Assembly (NCBI GenBank): GCA_030734395.1
Contig: JAUZTG010000025.1
Location: 1-64,000, forward strand
DNA from: Sarocladium kiliense
Taxonomy: Eukaryota > Ascomycota > Sordariomycetes > Hypocreales > Sarocladiaceae
DNA length: 64,000 nucleotides
Direction of reading: 5' to 3'
The position numbers were made by a program, and so were the translations under genes. The notes under the pieces are model-generated. The model worked only from the letters and a program-made list of their open reading frames with translations, ran no database searches and was not told where the DNA came from. Shown here piece by piece: positions 10,317 through 19,995 of this stretch (position 1 is the first letter of the stretch; each line of letters opens with the position of its first letter).

Positions 10317-10730
10317 CTAATAGATATCGCTGGTATGTCTCAGCGCCTTGAACGAGCTGCCCGTAATAAACGAGGAAGGAGACATGCTACCCTGTTCGCT
10401 GTCTGTCGTATCGTTGGCTCCGGTTGCGGGAGTGAACTCGGCCACGGTTTCTATCTCGAAGTCGACATCATCAAACGTGCGCTGCAGCTCGTATGTAGAT
10501 TCCGAGGCCTCTTCCGAAACCGAGGACATCTCGTCGAACTGACAATGTTCTGCATACATTGGAACATCATTGATACGTCTCGTAACCCTATTCCCATGCT
10601 CGACCAAAAGTTTCAGTTTGGTCGCCATGGTGCTGAGGCATTTCTTCTGTTCAATCTCGTTCTGGATTCGAAGCTCCTTGTCTGTTTTGTTGGTGCTCTT
10701 TCTTGCTGTTAGCTTCGTTCGAGGAGGCAT
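10317..10730 (-). CDS. Small protein with histone H3-tail-like N-terminus (137 aa)
   Basis: ATG at 10730. Residues 4-13 read RTKLTARKST, nine of ten identical to the H3 tail RTKQTARKST, including the K4 and K9 contexts and the serine equivalent to S10. No histone fold follows: after about residue 20 there is a helical charged stretch (KELRIQNEIEQKK), then an acidic Glu/Asp/Ser-rich half. The initiator Met should be removed, leaving PPR, which fits the X-Pro-Arg/Lys pattern of N-terminal methyltransferases (inference). A second protein with the same design lies at 15144-15668. Function unknown; decoy for histone-tail readers or writers, or a chromatin-tethered factor, are the obvious possibilities. 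Confidence 0.55.
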   Translation of the reverse strand: MPPRTKLTARKSTNKTDKELRIQNEIEQKKCLSTMATKLKLLVEHGNRVTRRINDVPMYAEHCQFDEMSSVSEEASESTYELQRTFDDVDFEIETVAEFTPATGANDTTDSEQGSMSPSSFITGSSFKALRHTSDIY

Positions 10731-10880
10731 TGTGTTTCGACTTTAGGTACGGATGTAGAGAAGGAGGAGCTCTTGTCTTTGTGTGCTAAACCGTTAGAAA
10801 GGGGTCAGCGCTGATGGCCGGCCGCTCTCGTGCGCTCGATCTTCCAGCCTAGAAGCTCCATCTAGTGAGATGACACTGCA

Positions 10881-11858
10881 GTGAAAGATACACCTTTTCA
10901 CATCCGGTTGCACAGTGCTTCCATTGAACAGCTTGCTACGGTAAATCCTTATGACAAGTTTCAAACCCCTGATTTATCGAGCTCTGAAGATGAAGAGTCC
11001 CAGGTCACTAATTTTGAGACGAGGAGCCATTTGAGGCCGGCTGGAAGTGCCCTAGCGTTTGTTCCATATGCTAACTGGGAACCAGAGCGGTCCTACGATA
11101 GCCAGCTGGTGATACACTGGAACATGGAGTGGAAAATATCCGTAAAGAACCGAGAACGGGCCGGTGAATCCGTGCTTAATATCGTCATCTCGCCTCGCAA
11201 ATTCTGGAAACATGTTCTGCAGTCGAAGGTGACTGCAGCAAGCACGGACAAGCCCTGGAAAAAGAGAGACACGAAGCTCGTCTTGTCTGTGACCGATCGA
11301 AAGACAGGCAAGATCCAAAAGCGGTATCCAGACAACATAGACTGGCTATTCATCGCGACGCAGATCCGCGAATGGAGCACGTTTGTGAAAGACGGCAAGA
11401 AGATCACCGTTCCCTTGACGTTCTACTACGATGTTGCGGACACAGACACTACCAGGTCCGGGAGAGGTGGCGCAACAGCCAACCAGCTCGCAGATCTAGA
11501 CGCCAGAACTATAGGTCGTGGTCGAGTTGCGTGTGCCAAAGAGGCATACAGCTTCGCAGAGTGCCGTAAACGCTCGTCGTGCACAAACGGCTCCGACCAC
11601 TGCGTGGATCTCGACGGGAAACACTTGCGTGTTCTGCCTCACCATGTAGGAATTCTCGTCAACCATTTACAGGACGGGAAATCTCTAAAAGGGTATGATC
11701 TGCTGCCGCTTGAGTTTCGTCGCACGGCCGTGCTACCGACTGTTGGTGGCACCTTTCGCCGAGTTGAAGCGGCAGCTGATGAGACACTGCGCCGATGCAG
11801 GACTGGACTGCAAGTGGTGGCCACCTTTCGCGCACCTGCATTTACTGATACACATTAG
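10881..11858 (+). CDS. Member of a repeated fungal family of unknown function (5' end unresolved)
   Basis: About 325 codons are open, but the frame has stops just upstream and no ATG near its start, so a 5' exon or an intron ending at the CAG of 10879-10881 is likely. Conserved-looking features are WEPERSYDSQLVIHWNMEWK near residue 66, a basic central region and a Cys/His motif (CTNGSDHCVDLDGKHLRVL then PHHVGILV). I recall many ascomycete paralogues with this order, ending GKKHYKLRTHHL. Function is not known to me. After about 11700 codon quality shifts to the +1 frame, so a frameshift or a missed intron there is possible; an alternative intron with a CATTAG acceptor at about 11857 is also visible. 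Confidence 0.5.
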   Translation: MKDTPFHIRLHSASIEQLATVNPYDKFQTPDLSSSEDEESQVTNFETRSHLRPAGSALAFVPYANWEPERSYDSQLVIHWNMEWKISVKNRERAGESVLNIVISPRKFWKHVLQSKVTAASTDKPWKKRDTKLVLSVTDRKTGKIQKRYPDNIDWLFIATQIREWSTFVKDGKKITVPLTFYYDVADTDTTRSGRGGATANQLADLDARTIGRGRVACAKEAYSFAECRKRSSCTNGSDHCVDLDGKHLRVLPHHVGILVNHLQDGKSLKGYDLLPLEFRRTAVLPTVGGTFRRVEAAADETLRRCRTGLQVVATFRAPAFTDTH

Positions 11859-11883
11859 GGTTGCAAGTCTGTTGAACGACTTG

Positions 11884-12294
11884 ATGGATGGGATGGACCA
11901 AGCATTCCAGACGGAACCGATGACGAAACTGCAGAAGAAATCTATCCTGAACCATGATCAGATCGGCCCTCAGGAGTACGGCTGCTGGAGATGTGGACAG
12001 TGGGAAAACGGATATCCATTGCGTGTACTGCACAGCACCTCGGTGAGATTTTCACCACGGGGCCTCGATAATCTCAAATGCTGACAGGTTTAGTTCTTTT
12101 GTCTCGATTGTTGCCGGGCTTGCAAGAAGCTAGTTGTTCAGCTCTACTGGCAGCAGTGCAAGTGCGGAAGCAAGCCGGTGTGGTGGATTGCTACAGGAGA
12201 CACAGGCTCGACAGACATCTTGGAGGGTCGCGTTTCTTGTACCGAGTGTCTCAAGTGCTACCCTGGTGCTTCAAAAATGGAAATCTCACGGTGA
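11884..12294 (+). CDS. Cys-rich, probably zinc-binding small protein
   Basis: Two exons, 11884-12042 and 12094-12294, 119 aa. The intron has donor GTGAGA, a TGCTGAC branch and TAG acceptor, phase 0. Cysteines come in pairs: GCWRCGQW in exon 1, then CLDCCRACKK, CKCGSKPVWW and CTECLKC in exon 2, a pattern that suggests a multi-zinc fold. No family recognised. The frame stays open upstream to an ATG at 11695, so the protein may be longer or may be the 3' part of the preceding gene after a frame change. Confidence 0.55.
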
Positions 12295-13333
12295 CGCACC
12301 CCGCAACGGGACAACAAGGAATGACGGTAAACGCGGCCATACAGGCGTTGGAAATGCATCTCGTGGGGATACCAAAGGCTCTGCACCGAGCGTCAGAAGC
12401 ACGAGCACCTTCGTGAGCAGGAATTGTACTTTGATGACAGGATGAGCAAGAGTCTCAAGTCTCGGCAACGGCAAGAGGAAGATAGTGAGATCTGTTAACG
12501 GACAAGCCGTTAGGCAACGCGACGGAGAGTACCCATCCCGGCGTTACCACATGTATTCTCAGGCAACCAATGAGGCCGCGCGAGGTACAGAATTTCACCT
12601 CTAGTACCATATTACGTGATTGGGTAAACTCCTGATCCACTCATATGAGGCGTCCCGCCCCTGAGGTTGAGAGTGGAGTCTCCTAAGCCGACCGACACCT
12701 AAAGGATCCGCACGGAGCATTCGTCGCCTTGCAGATGACGATCCTAATGCTTGGAGAAGGCATGAGAGTCTCGGTACTGGGACTCGGTGGCAGTCGTGAC
12801 GGTCTTTCTCAACAAACCTTCCATACCTGTTCCTCCTAGTTGCCCATGCCGTAAACCGTAACGCTTGACTTCATTCCCTAATTGAGACGGGGGTCAACAC
12901 ACCAAGAAGCCCTGGAATCTGACCTACTCGGACATTTCTCTTTGCTTACGTCCGGACCAGTTGCCGGCTCTCAGTGTTTGCGCCATGGTCCGTCGAACGA
13001 CGGTCCATGGTGGAATATGCCCTGCCCCACCGTGACTCCTCAAGAGTGATTGACATTCGGTTCCCGAACTGGTGGCGCCATTCTGGGCAGACAGGTAGGC
13101 GGACTCTGCTCCTGAGAAACCTTTGGGTGGCTCCGATCTGCCTTGCAGCGGGAGATCTGCATCTGCTTGGCCGGTCGGCGTGCTGTGTTAGATTTCCCCT
13201 TCTCTGGCGAAGTTCCGTATCGGAGCTCGTGATGCCGATGGCAACTATTATAAAGACATGATAGTTGCGCCTTGGATCTTCCTTCCGTAACAATCACTAC
13301 CGAGTCGTCAAGGCATCATTTCTACAGCAGATC
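12295..13333. other. Intergenic with TATA box for the next gene
   Basis: No gene is supported in about 1 kb. A tataaa box at 13249-13254 lies about 80 bases before the ATG at 13334. Confidence 0.45.
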
Positions 13334-14446
13334 ATGGACTTGGACGACAACATCGGCACACAGCCAGATCCGGCTGTTACGAGTCCATACTTCGCTCAAT
13401 CCTTCGTCGATGAGCGCCACCTGGAACGCAAAAGAGCCCGTTTGCCATCGTCTTCTACAGACGCAGCGCCGGAGGTCGCTCTGTCCCCTGAACCGAGCGC
13501 TACTGCTACGGATCTGGCGCTGCCCAGAAGCTCTGGGTCATTCAAGCAGTCTCTCTGGTTCGTAGTCACCCGGTACACATACGCGGCTGCATACGGCGAT
13601 GGATACGGTGACGGCTCGGAATCTGTTCAGAGGAACGACGAATTCGAGAAGCCTTTCGATTGCCTCCAGATCATCTACGATATCGGATACGAAGAGGGCA
13701 TGAGATCACGCCCCACAAACAAAAAGCTGGGGCTCAGTTTACCTCTAGCAACGGGTGTCTCTGCTACCGATCCTGCGCCATTCCTAGGTTCAGATGCATT
13801 CGAAAACTCTCGCTGGTTCGAACCCCTCAAGATTGCCTACGAAAACGGCCACGACGACGGCTTGAGATCGCGCCCCCAAGACAAAATATTCAAGCCCTCT
13901 CCCTCCTCCAATTTTTCTGGCGATGGTATCTTCAAGCTCATGTATGATCAAGGATTCGAAAGTGGTTCGAAATGGCGCCATAAATCTCAGGCCCTGGAGA
14001 AATCTTCCGACTCCGCATCCTTCGGGGCCACGGACGAGATAGAACGCAGAGAGTGCTTGCGATCTATTCCCCCTGGCGCATCCGCCGTGCAGAGGACAGC
14101 AGCTCGTGACAAACGCTTGGAGTTGACACGCAGGGACAACCCAAGCCAAACTTCAGCGGACGCTATGAGTCCATCTGACTTGGAAGCGAGTGAGCAACTG
14201 GTGGCACTCAGCATTGGCTGGACAGGCAGCCTGAAGTCTCCAGTCCTTGTAACTGACCTGGAAAGCAAAGGACAGCAGGGCCCGGCTACTCTTGCATCTT
14301 GTGCAGAAGGCCAGCAAGGCAGCCTCCGGTCAATGAAGGTGGTAGATGTTCTGAATGGCCCGTTGGCAAGCAGTGAGTGTTTGAGGAACCGAGATCACGA
14401 CCGAGTACCCGAGGATGGGCACACTGCCAAGCGCAGATGTACCTAA
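13334..14446 (+). CDS. Protein with four GX3-type repeats, 370 aa
   Basis: I chose ATG 13334 because the frame upstream begins at TTG and a TATA box sits at 13249-13254. Four copies of a motif Y-x2-G-[YHF]-x2-G occur near residues 82-96 (AAAYGDGYGDGSES), 113-127 (IIYDIGYEEGMRSR), 166-181 (KIAYENGHDDGLRSR) and 201-215 (KLMYDQGFESG). The glycine spacing recalls the deca-GX3 motif of Yae1-type proteins, but here the motifs are spaced by 30-50 residues. Basic clusters (ERKRAR near 31, AKRRC at the end) suggest nuclear location. Rest low complexity. Function unknown. Confidence 0.55.
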   Translation: MDLDDNIGTQPDPAVTSPYFAQSFVDERHLERKRARLPSSSTDAAPEVALSPEPSATATDLALPRSSGSFKQSLWFVVTRYTYAAAYGDGYGDGSESVQRNDEFEKPFDCLQIIYDIGYEEGMRSRPTNKKLGLSLPLATGVSATDPAPFLGSDAFENSRWFEPLKIAYENGHDDGLRSRPQDKIFKPSPSSNFSGDGIFKLMYDQGFESGSKWRHKSQALEKSSDSASFGATDEIERRECLRSIPPGASAVQRTAARDKRLELTRRDNPSQTSADAMSPSDLEASEQLVALSIGWTGSLKSPVLVTDLESKGQQGPATLASCAEGQQGSLRSMKVVDVLNGPLASSECLRNRDHDRVPEDGHTAKRRCT

Positions 14447-15143
14447 CCTTGGCTAGCACAGCGTCGATTCGTAAATAAATACATAATTTGCGATGGCATG
14501 ATGCATTAGTCCATCCACTGAAGCAGATTATCTTTAGCCAACGATGAACTGCGTCTGATCCCGCCCTCCGTCCTCTCCGTCTGCTTGCTCTACGTTCCTA
14601 TATGACTTCAGACCTGTCAGCCTTTCTTCAGGAGAGTGGCCGTGCAGGTGTGGAATACTCACGTCTGTTGAACCTAATTCCAATTAATCGCACCTACCAT
14701 TCTATTCCCCTTGTTCTACCGGACGAGAAGAAGCAAGGCAGGTAAGGAAGTGAATGAGTGTGAGCGAGCGTGAGCGAGCGAGCCAATTGGTTTACAACCG
14801 ACCGGACCAGTGATAGAGATACCCGGGAGTACATAGTTTCAAGAGCTAGGGCGGGCGAGCATTAATTAGCGGCAAGCAGCTTTGGTCTAGGGTGAAGGTG
14901 AAAGAAAGGAGACTGAGCTATGGATCATGGCAGGTTACAGGGACAAGCGGAGACATGGTCCGTCCACATGGAGACACTCTGGTACATCCCGATGTAATAA
15001 TATTGCCGAGACCTTCATGTATTCTATTTCAAGGATAGGAATCTATCTTATTTAGATTTAATGACGTGAGAGAAGCGGTTTATATCAACTCGATAGCACT
15101 AGTCTGGATGTAGGTACCGTTCAATCTCGATGTAGCCTTTGAG
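14447..15143. other. Intergenic with a short tandem repeat
   Basis: No gene supported. A short imperfect tandem of gtgagcgagc units lies at about 14760-14782. Confidence 0.45.
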
Positions 15144-15668
15144 CTAGAGGTCGACTCGGACCACAGAGCGATGTTTAGATGTGTCAAGTTCTGGGAACCC
15201 GAATTCACCACACCCCTTGCATTCCATGTAGGTTATTTCAACATTTCCTATGCTGGAATTCAGCTCCCGCAGTTTCTTCTCCATCAGTCGCAGCTTCTTT
15301 TCTGTCATGGTTCTGCAATGTCCCACGAGTTTCATTCCGATCACGAGGCCTAGGGCTATGCACCGCCTCTCTTGTGATTGTTTGCTTGCGTTGGTTTCAG
15401 CATCGGTGCCTGACGCGACATGTGGTGACTCGGTGCCCGCTCCTTGGGGGTTCGTCGTGTTATGTTCAGATTCGTCGTCACTAGTAGTGATTGAAGAGAC
15501 GCGTCGTTTTCTGCCTCGCGCTACGGCCTCTCCGGGCTCACCATCGGCGTCCGAACCTGAAGAATCTATGTCCTCGTGGCGGCGTTCGTCATCGATCTTT
15601 CTCAGAGGCCATCGACGTTCCGGAGCCGAACGGGTGTTCTTTCGTGCCGTGTGCTTTGTGTTGGCCAT
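15144..15668 (-). CDS. Second protein with histone H3-tail-like N-terminus (174 aa)
   Basis: ATG at 15668. After Met removal the N-terminus is A-N-T-K-H-T-A-R-K-N-T, in exact register with H3 residues 1-11: A1, T3, K4, T6, A7, R8, K9 and T11 are identical. The likeness continues loosely (SAPERR against KAPRKQ). The rest is not a histone: an acidic, Ser-rich linker (about 25-95), then a helix-rich part (MTEKKLRLMEKKLREL near 120) and a C-x2-C pair (YMECKGCGEFGF). A TATA-like CATAAAAGG lies about 105 bases upstream (15770-15778). The helix followed by an Ile-Val-Tyr-Cys stretch weakly matches the protein at 10317-10730, so they may be distant paralogues. Molecular role unknown. Confidence 0.6.
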   Translation of the reverse strand: MANTKHTARKNTRSAPERRWPLRKIDDERRHEDIDSSGSDADGEPGEAVARGRKRRVSSITTSDDESEHNTTNPQGAGTESPHVASGTDAETNASKQSQERRCIALGLVIGMKLVGHCRTMTEKKLRLMEKKLRELNSSIGNVEITYMECKGCGEFGFPELDTSKHRSVVRVDL

Positions 15669-16704
15669 TCTCAGTGGCTTGAAGTTTGTCGAGGGGTTTG
15701 TGTGAGGACTAAAAGCAGGAATACCGGTGTAGTTGCTTGCTGTGCGGCTACGAGGAAGTGCGAAGTAGCCCTTTTATGCGTTTGATCCGTGACCAAGGTT
15801 TTAGATGACTTGGCACTCGACCAAGGCAGTCCAAGTTTAGTCTCGGGCTGACATACGCGGCGTGTTAACATGGTTGCATGCATCCCGTCATCAGACTCTC
15901 TTGGCTTCCATGGACTCTCGTAGTTCCGCTCATCGGGTCAGAGTTACGAGGCGGAAGTTGCGGCGAGGACCGAGTACGCAAGCCGAAGTCACGCCATCCA
16001 GAACAGGCGGGCATCTACAGGCAACGAGAGCTATGTCTTCTACTGCTAGCCCGACGTGTATTCTCACTTCACTCCTTTCCTACTTTACTACCGCCGCGCA
16101 TGTTGCACTTTACCCTCGTCAACTTCCTGTTTGGGAAGCACTCAACGTGAGGTCGATTACAACCGGGCCCGGTCATGCTTGTTGGATTGTCCCCATGCGC
16201 TCCACCCAACGTGCCGCCTAACCCGAGTCCTTGGGTTTTTACATCCCTGGTCACAATCCTGACATTCATCCAAGACTGAAGTGGTTCTTCACATCCCACG
16301 AGAGCGCCCCTTCAAGGGAAACGTAACTGAGGTCGATCGTTACACGGTATGCGAACAAACAGGACTTCAGCGAAATGCAATCGTCTTTTACAATATGTCG
16401 TTACATGTGTGCCCAAGATACGTGGTATTGGTGAGAACGTGGAGGAGATTTCAGAATCGGCGTGGGTGCATCAGTTCAAAATGTGTGGTAGCTTGACCGG
16501 CGGAAATTTGGAGCGGCCTCAACAGCTACTGAGACTTTCATGATCAATTGCTCGCCTTGTTGTGAGTGACAAGGTTAGATGCTTTCAAGAGCTATGATAT
16601 CTCTTGCTTGATGTGTCACGAATAGTGATACGTCTCGGGATTGTGTCTTTGTTGGCGGGGTGTGCGAAGGAGCACAATGGTTATTTGACGTTCACTTCTT
16701 CTAG
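15669..16704. other. Intergenic, no clear gene
   Basis: A frame with ATG 15910 runs to 16221 (Arg-rich start) but has no recognisable domain, and overlapping frames look equally good. Otherwise nothing beyond the promoter of the H3-tail-like gene. Confidence 0.35.
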
Positions 16705-17209
16705 AGCGGAGCTCCGCTTAGAGAACTTGATTTATCTTGCCGTTATGGGCGTTTCGCATCCGAGGACAAGCACCAGGAGAGGCTCGAGCGATACCTCATG
16801 GATGGGCGTCATGACACTGGGCCTTGGGACTTGTCTCTTACTCGGATCCCCACAGGCAATACTCAGGTGGACCAGTGGACGCTGACACAAGCTGGCACTA
16901 TCGGGAGGGGTGGCGAGGGCCGGGTCAGTGGGGGTGTCAACGCGAGCGGGAAGCCTGTTGCTCTAAAAACGCATGGAGACATCCAAAGAACTAAAAATTG
17001 TACAACTGCACTCCCAGCAGGTCATAAAAGCTATAACCCAGCTGGCTGAAGAAGCAGGCGAGGAGAGGATACTGAAGCTAGTACAAGTTGTCAGCGATGA
17101 TGTGAAGGGGAACAATAAGTACGGTGATGTCTGGTATGTGCTGGACCTAGTCGCAACTTCTCTCGTCAAAGTGGTCCAAGACGGAGGCCTGCAATGCGAT
17201 GATCATTGA
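16705..17209 (+). pseudogene. Protein kinase N-lobe relic
   Basis: The first frame contains a glycine-rich loop followed by the lysine motif (GTIGRGGEGRVSGGV then KPVALKT). At about 16970 the frame shifts by one base, and the following frame continues with kinase-like helices and strand (IKAITQLAEEAGEERILKL, then YGDVWYVLDLVA) before a stop at 17209. No catalytic loop or DFG motif follows. This is a truncated and frameshifted copy of a fungal protein kinase. The intact source gene is not in the window. Confidence 0.6.
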
Positions 17210-17357
17210 ATCACAGGAACCAAGGAATAAATTAAAGAGCTTTTCTATCAGTGGCCCACTGATTCAAGCCACGGCATCTCCTTTACACAGGAACTGATCG
17301 GATCTCACCTGGCTGTAATGGCTTGATGTGGCGCAATGTATGCTTCTAATTTAGTAT

Positions 17358-18635
17358 CTAGAGGAATACGATGGCATTTTCCACAAGAACAAGACACTCA
17401 AGATCCTCGTCCGTCACTTCTGCCAAAGCTCTACTGTAGTTCGCCCTAAAACTTGACTCCTCCCCCCCAATTCCACTCTCATTGCCGGCCTCTGGCATAG
17501 TGAAAAGAGCGGGTAATAAGCAGATCTTAACCTCTTGATTCAAAGGTGCAAAGTCTCCAGCTTGAGATGGAACGACCTCCATTTTCTCCGCGTCGAATAG
17601 AGTACCAGACCTGAAGAAGAGATATTTAAGCTGTTTTACAGACAGCATAAGCTCAATCTTGACCTTCAACGCATGACGCAATGTAACTCCCATGTCGCTA
17701 ATAGTGTCCGTTTCTAGTTCGTTACGAGGTGAACGTTGCGTTATATCTCGACTTTCCAAGGGCAAAAAGCAGCTTAGATTTTGCAGCATCAAGCTGGAAA
17801 GCCACTTGGACTTTTCTGAAATGATCCCCTTCTCAACATCCTTGTCTGACAAGAGGGACTTTAGGGAAATAACATCGAGTCGTTGGAGTGCGTTCCATCC
17901 ACCTGGTCTTGTTAGCTCGGTCTCTGGACAACAAGCAAGGTTGAATGTGAAGAGAACGGTATGCTTACTTTGAGTTTCGATATGCTTTCTGTACTGGTCT
18001 AAGAGTGGCGAGTCAGCAGCCAGAAAGGCCGGAAACACCTCTTCGAGAACTAGTTCGAAGATACCCGCCACCAGCAGAGAGACCAAAATGACTCTCTTCG
18101 GGATCTGTGCTGCCTTGCAGTGGCGGAGAAGAGAGCCGAGATTGTCCCCGCCAATGCGTCTAGCCCAGTTATTTGCCAAGTGAGAAAACCCCTTTCGTTG
18201 TCCAGGGAGGGTGTCGTCCAAACTCAGACGACAAATCGTTGAAGATGTATCGCGGATGTTTGAGTGGAGGTTACCATACTCTGTCCGGAGAGAGGTATTG
18301 AGAAATCCAAGGCGGTCTGCTTCCAGTTCCTCGTAGTTCTTCATGAGAAGTCGGTTTCGGCCAAGCTTATCTTTCAGATTAGATATGACCTCTCGAAATC
18401 CGGCTTCCTTCCCTTGGGCTGAGCTAGCACGGTGAATACAATGTTCCAGGTCGTCGTTTCTTCTTTTGATCTCGGATATTCGGTTTTCCAAAGTGACGGA
18501 ATGGCTCTTCTGTTTGAGGAGATCTGCCTTTGACTTCTTTAATCGTAATCGTAACCTCAGGGACGATTTTGACTGTGTATGCGATCTAACAGTCATGGCA
18601 CGCCGCCTGCGTTTTCGATTTTTATTTACTGCCAT
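17358..18635 (-). CDS. Basic coiled-coil protein, 425 aa
   Basis: I chose ATG 18635; the longer frame begins at TTG. The N-terminus is strongly basic (NRKRRRRAM) and runs into a long predicted coiled coil (about residues 30-130: many Leu/Lys/Glu heptads, e.g. ENRISEIKRRNDDLEH). The C-terminal 280 residues look globular with several hydrophobic helices (VILVSLLVAGIFELVL near 190). A 45- or 66-base in-frame stretch near 17900-17965 begins GTAAGC and ends CCAG, so it may be an intron that keeps the frame. Nuclear location is likely from the basic start. Family not recognised. Confidence 0.55.
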   Translation of the reverse strand: MAVNKNRKRRRRAMTVRSHTQSKSSLRLRLRLKKSKADLLKQKSHSVTLENRISEIKRRNDDLEHCIHRASSAQGKEAGFREVISNLKDKLGRNRLLMKNYEELEADRLGFLNTSLRTEYGNLHSNIRDTSSTICRLSLDDTLPGQRKGFSHLANNWARRIGGDNLGSLLRHCKAAQIPKRVILVSLLVAGIFELVLEEVFPAFLAADSPLLDQYRKHIETQSKHTVLFTFNLACCPETELTRPGGWNALQRLDVISLKSLLSDKDVEKGIISEKSKWLSSLMLQNLSCFLPLESRDITQRSPRNELETDTISDMGVTLRHALKVKIELMLSVKQLKYLFFRSGTLFDAEKMEVVPSQAGDFAPLNQEVKICLLPALFTMPEAGNESGIGGEESSFRANYSRALAEVTDEDLECLVLVENAIVFL

Positions 18636-19995
18636 GACGCAGTTGCATAGGGGGTGAGCGAGACCAAATAGCGTTCTCAGGATTGCAGTTGGTTTAGTAC
18701 TCAAGGTATGTGCGTAGGTGAAGAGAAAGACGGAAGGAGGAGGCTAAAGAGCTTGTTGGACGACACCAAAGCGGTCCGCAGGTTAAATGCTCGAAAGGCC
18801 TTATCCTTTTTCATGCTGAGGAAGAGGAGAGGGTCGCTCGACAACCTACATATAGGGGCCAGTGCAAACTGGCCCACCGCCCGTCCCACTACTTTCCCTG
18901 CCGCAATGTTGTGCTCAGTACTGGTGTTGGTCGAGAACTCGGGACCAGGGGCATGGCAGGCGACTTCAACCATTAGTCGCATCCAGCGTGGTTTATGCTT
19001 AGTTGGCCGCTGACATGTTGATGCGCCCAGCCCCTTACTACTCACCGCTAGGATCGCCAGAAGTGGATCCCGCAACCTTCCGTGCCTTGCTTTGAATCGG
19101 ATCGCGTGATCTAAACGGCGACAGTGAGACGCCAGTCATGTGGCTCTCACAGAAGGATGATCACGCATATACACATGCTTTCTTAAGGTGATTTTGGGAA
19201 TCGGATTAGTTGTGTCGAAAACTACGTAAAGACGGGCTTAAGGTCGCTATGGACATTACCGGTATTGGAATGGCGGATGGTCCTTGTATTCGAAGGTCTC
19301 CGCGAAGGTTACTTTTCGTCAGCTCGCACGGTGGAATGGCCCAAGCGTTTCCTTTGACAGCGGGTACGCGGAGGTACAAAGCAAGGACTTTGACAAGGGC
19401 CATTTTTGGACGAAGGAGAGTGCTTAGCCATGCTAAATTTTGTGGATCTTGGGTATAGGGAAGTACCCCATGTGTCGCGGCCCTCGCTGCAATAGAGACA
19501 ACTTGTTCGACAAGAGGAAGAGACTTTGAACCTAACAGTACTCTTGCGGCGACTAGCCGTGATGACTCGAGGCCCTGTGTTACCCATAGACTTCTGTGCC
19601 GTAGTGGCTCGCTCATGAACACCACCACATCAGCCAGAGCATCCCTAGGTGAAGTCGGCATGGCATGACTCTCCACGGTGCGACTTTTGGACTATTCACA
19701 GTTGAACCAAGCACAAGTCAGCCATGTGTGCCGAGTCCCATTCTGTATTCACAGGTGAATTGTTTGGACCGGAATTTCCGTTTTGCCTCTTGGTATTCCA
19801 GAATCAGAATTTCGTCTCAACATGGGGCCTTGATGAGCCACATCTGGACTTCTGTTCCTACCTATATCTGGCGCTCTCTTTGGGTGGACTTGGATAGTAC
19901 GAACCAAGGCAAATCCCACGCACTCAACAAGACCTATGTGAGTTTCCGCACAACCGCAAGAAACATCCCAGCTGAACGCAGAGAGGAGAAGAGCC
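18636..19995. other. Intergenic with repeat copy 2 and a doubtful ORF
   Basis: A minus-strand frame with ATG 19661 runs 150 codons to 19206, but it crosses a dispersed repeat (19306-19396) and has no domain, so I do not call it a gene. Nothing else is supported. Confidence 0.35.
19306..19396 (+). repeat. Dispersed repeat, copy 2 of 3
   Basis: It aligns with 8710-8807 and 55110-55195 in the same orientation. It shares the left block AGGTTACTTTTCGTC with copy 3 and the right block CGGGTACGCGGAGGT with copy 1, so it links the other two. Confidence 0.55.

Noticed and set aside
12946..13293. Minus-strand frames of 85-115 codons
   Set aside because: They overlap the promoter and TATA box of the gene at 13334 and have no domain.
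18636..18704. N-terminal extension of the coiled-coil gene starting STKPTA
   Set aside because: It begins at TTG with no ATG; the ATG at 18635 is the natural start.
19206..19661. 150-codon minus-strand frame
   Set aside because: It crosses a dispersed repeat and shows no domain, promoter or splice support.
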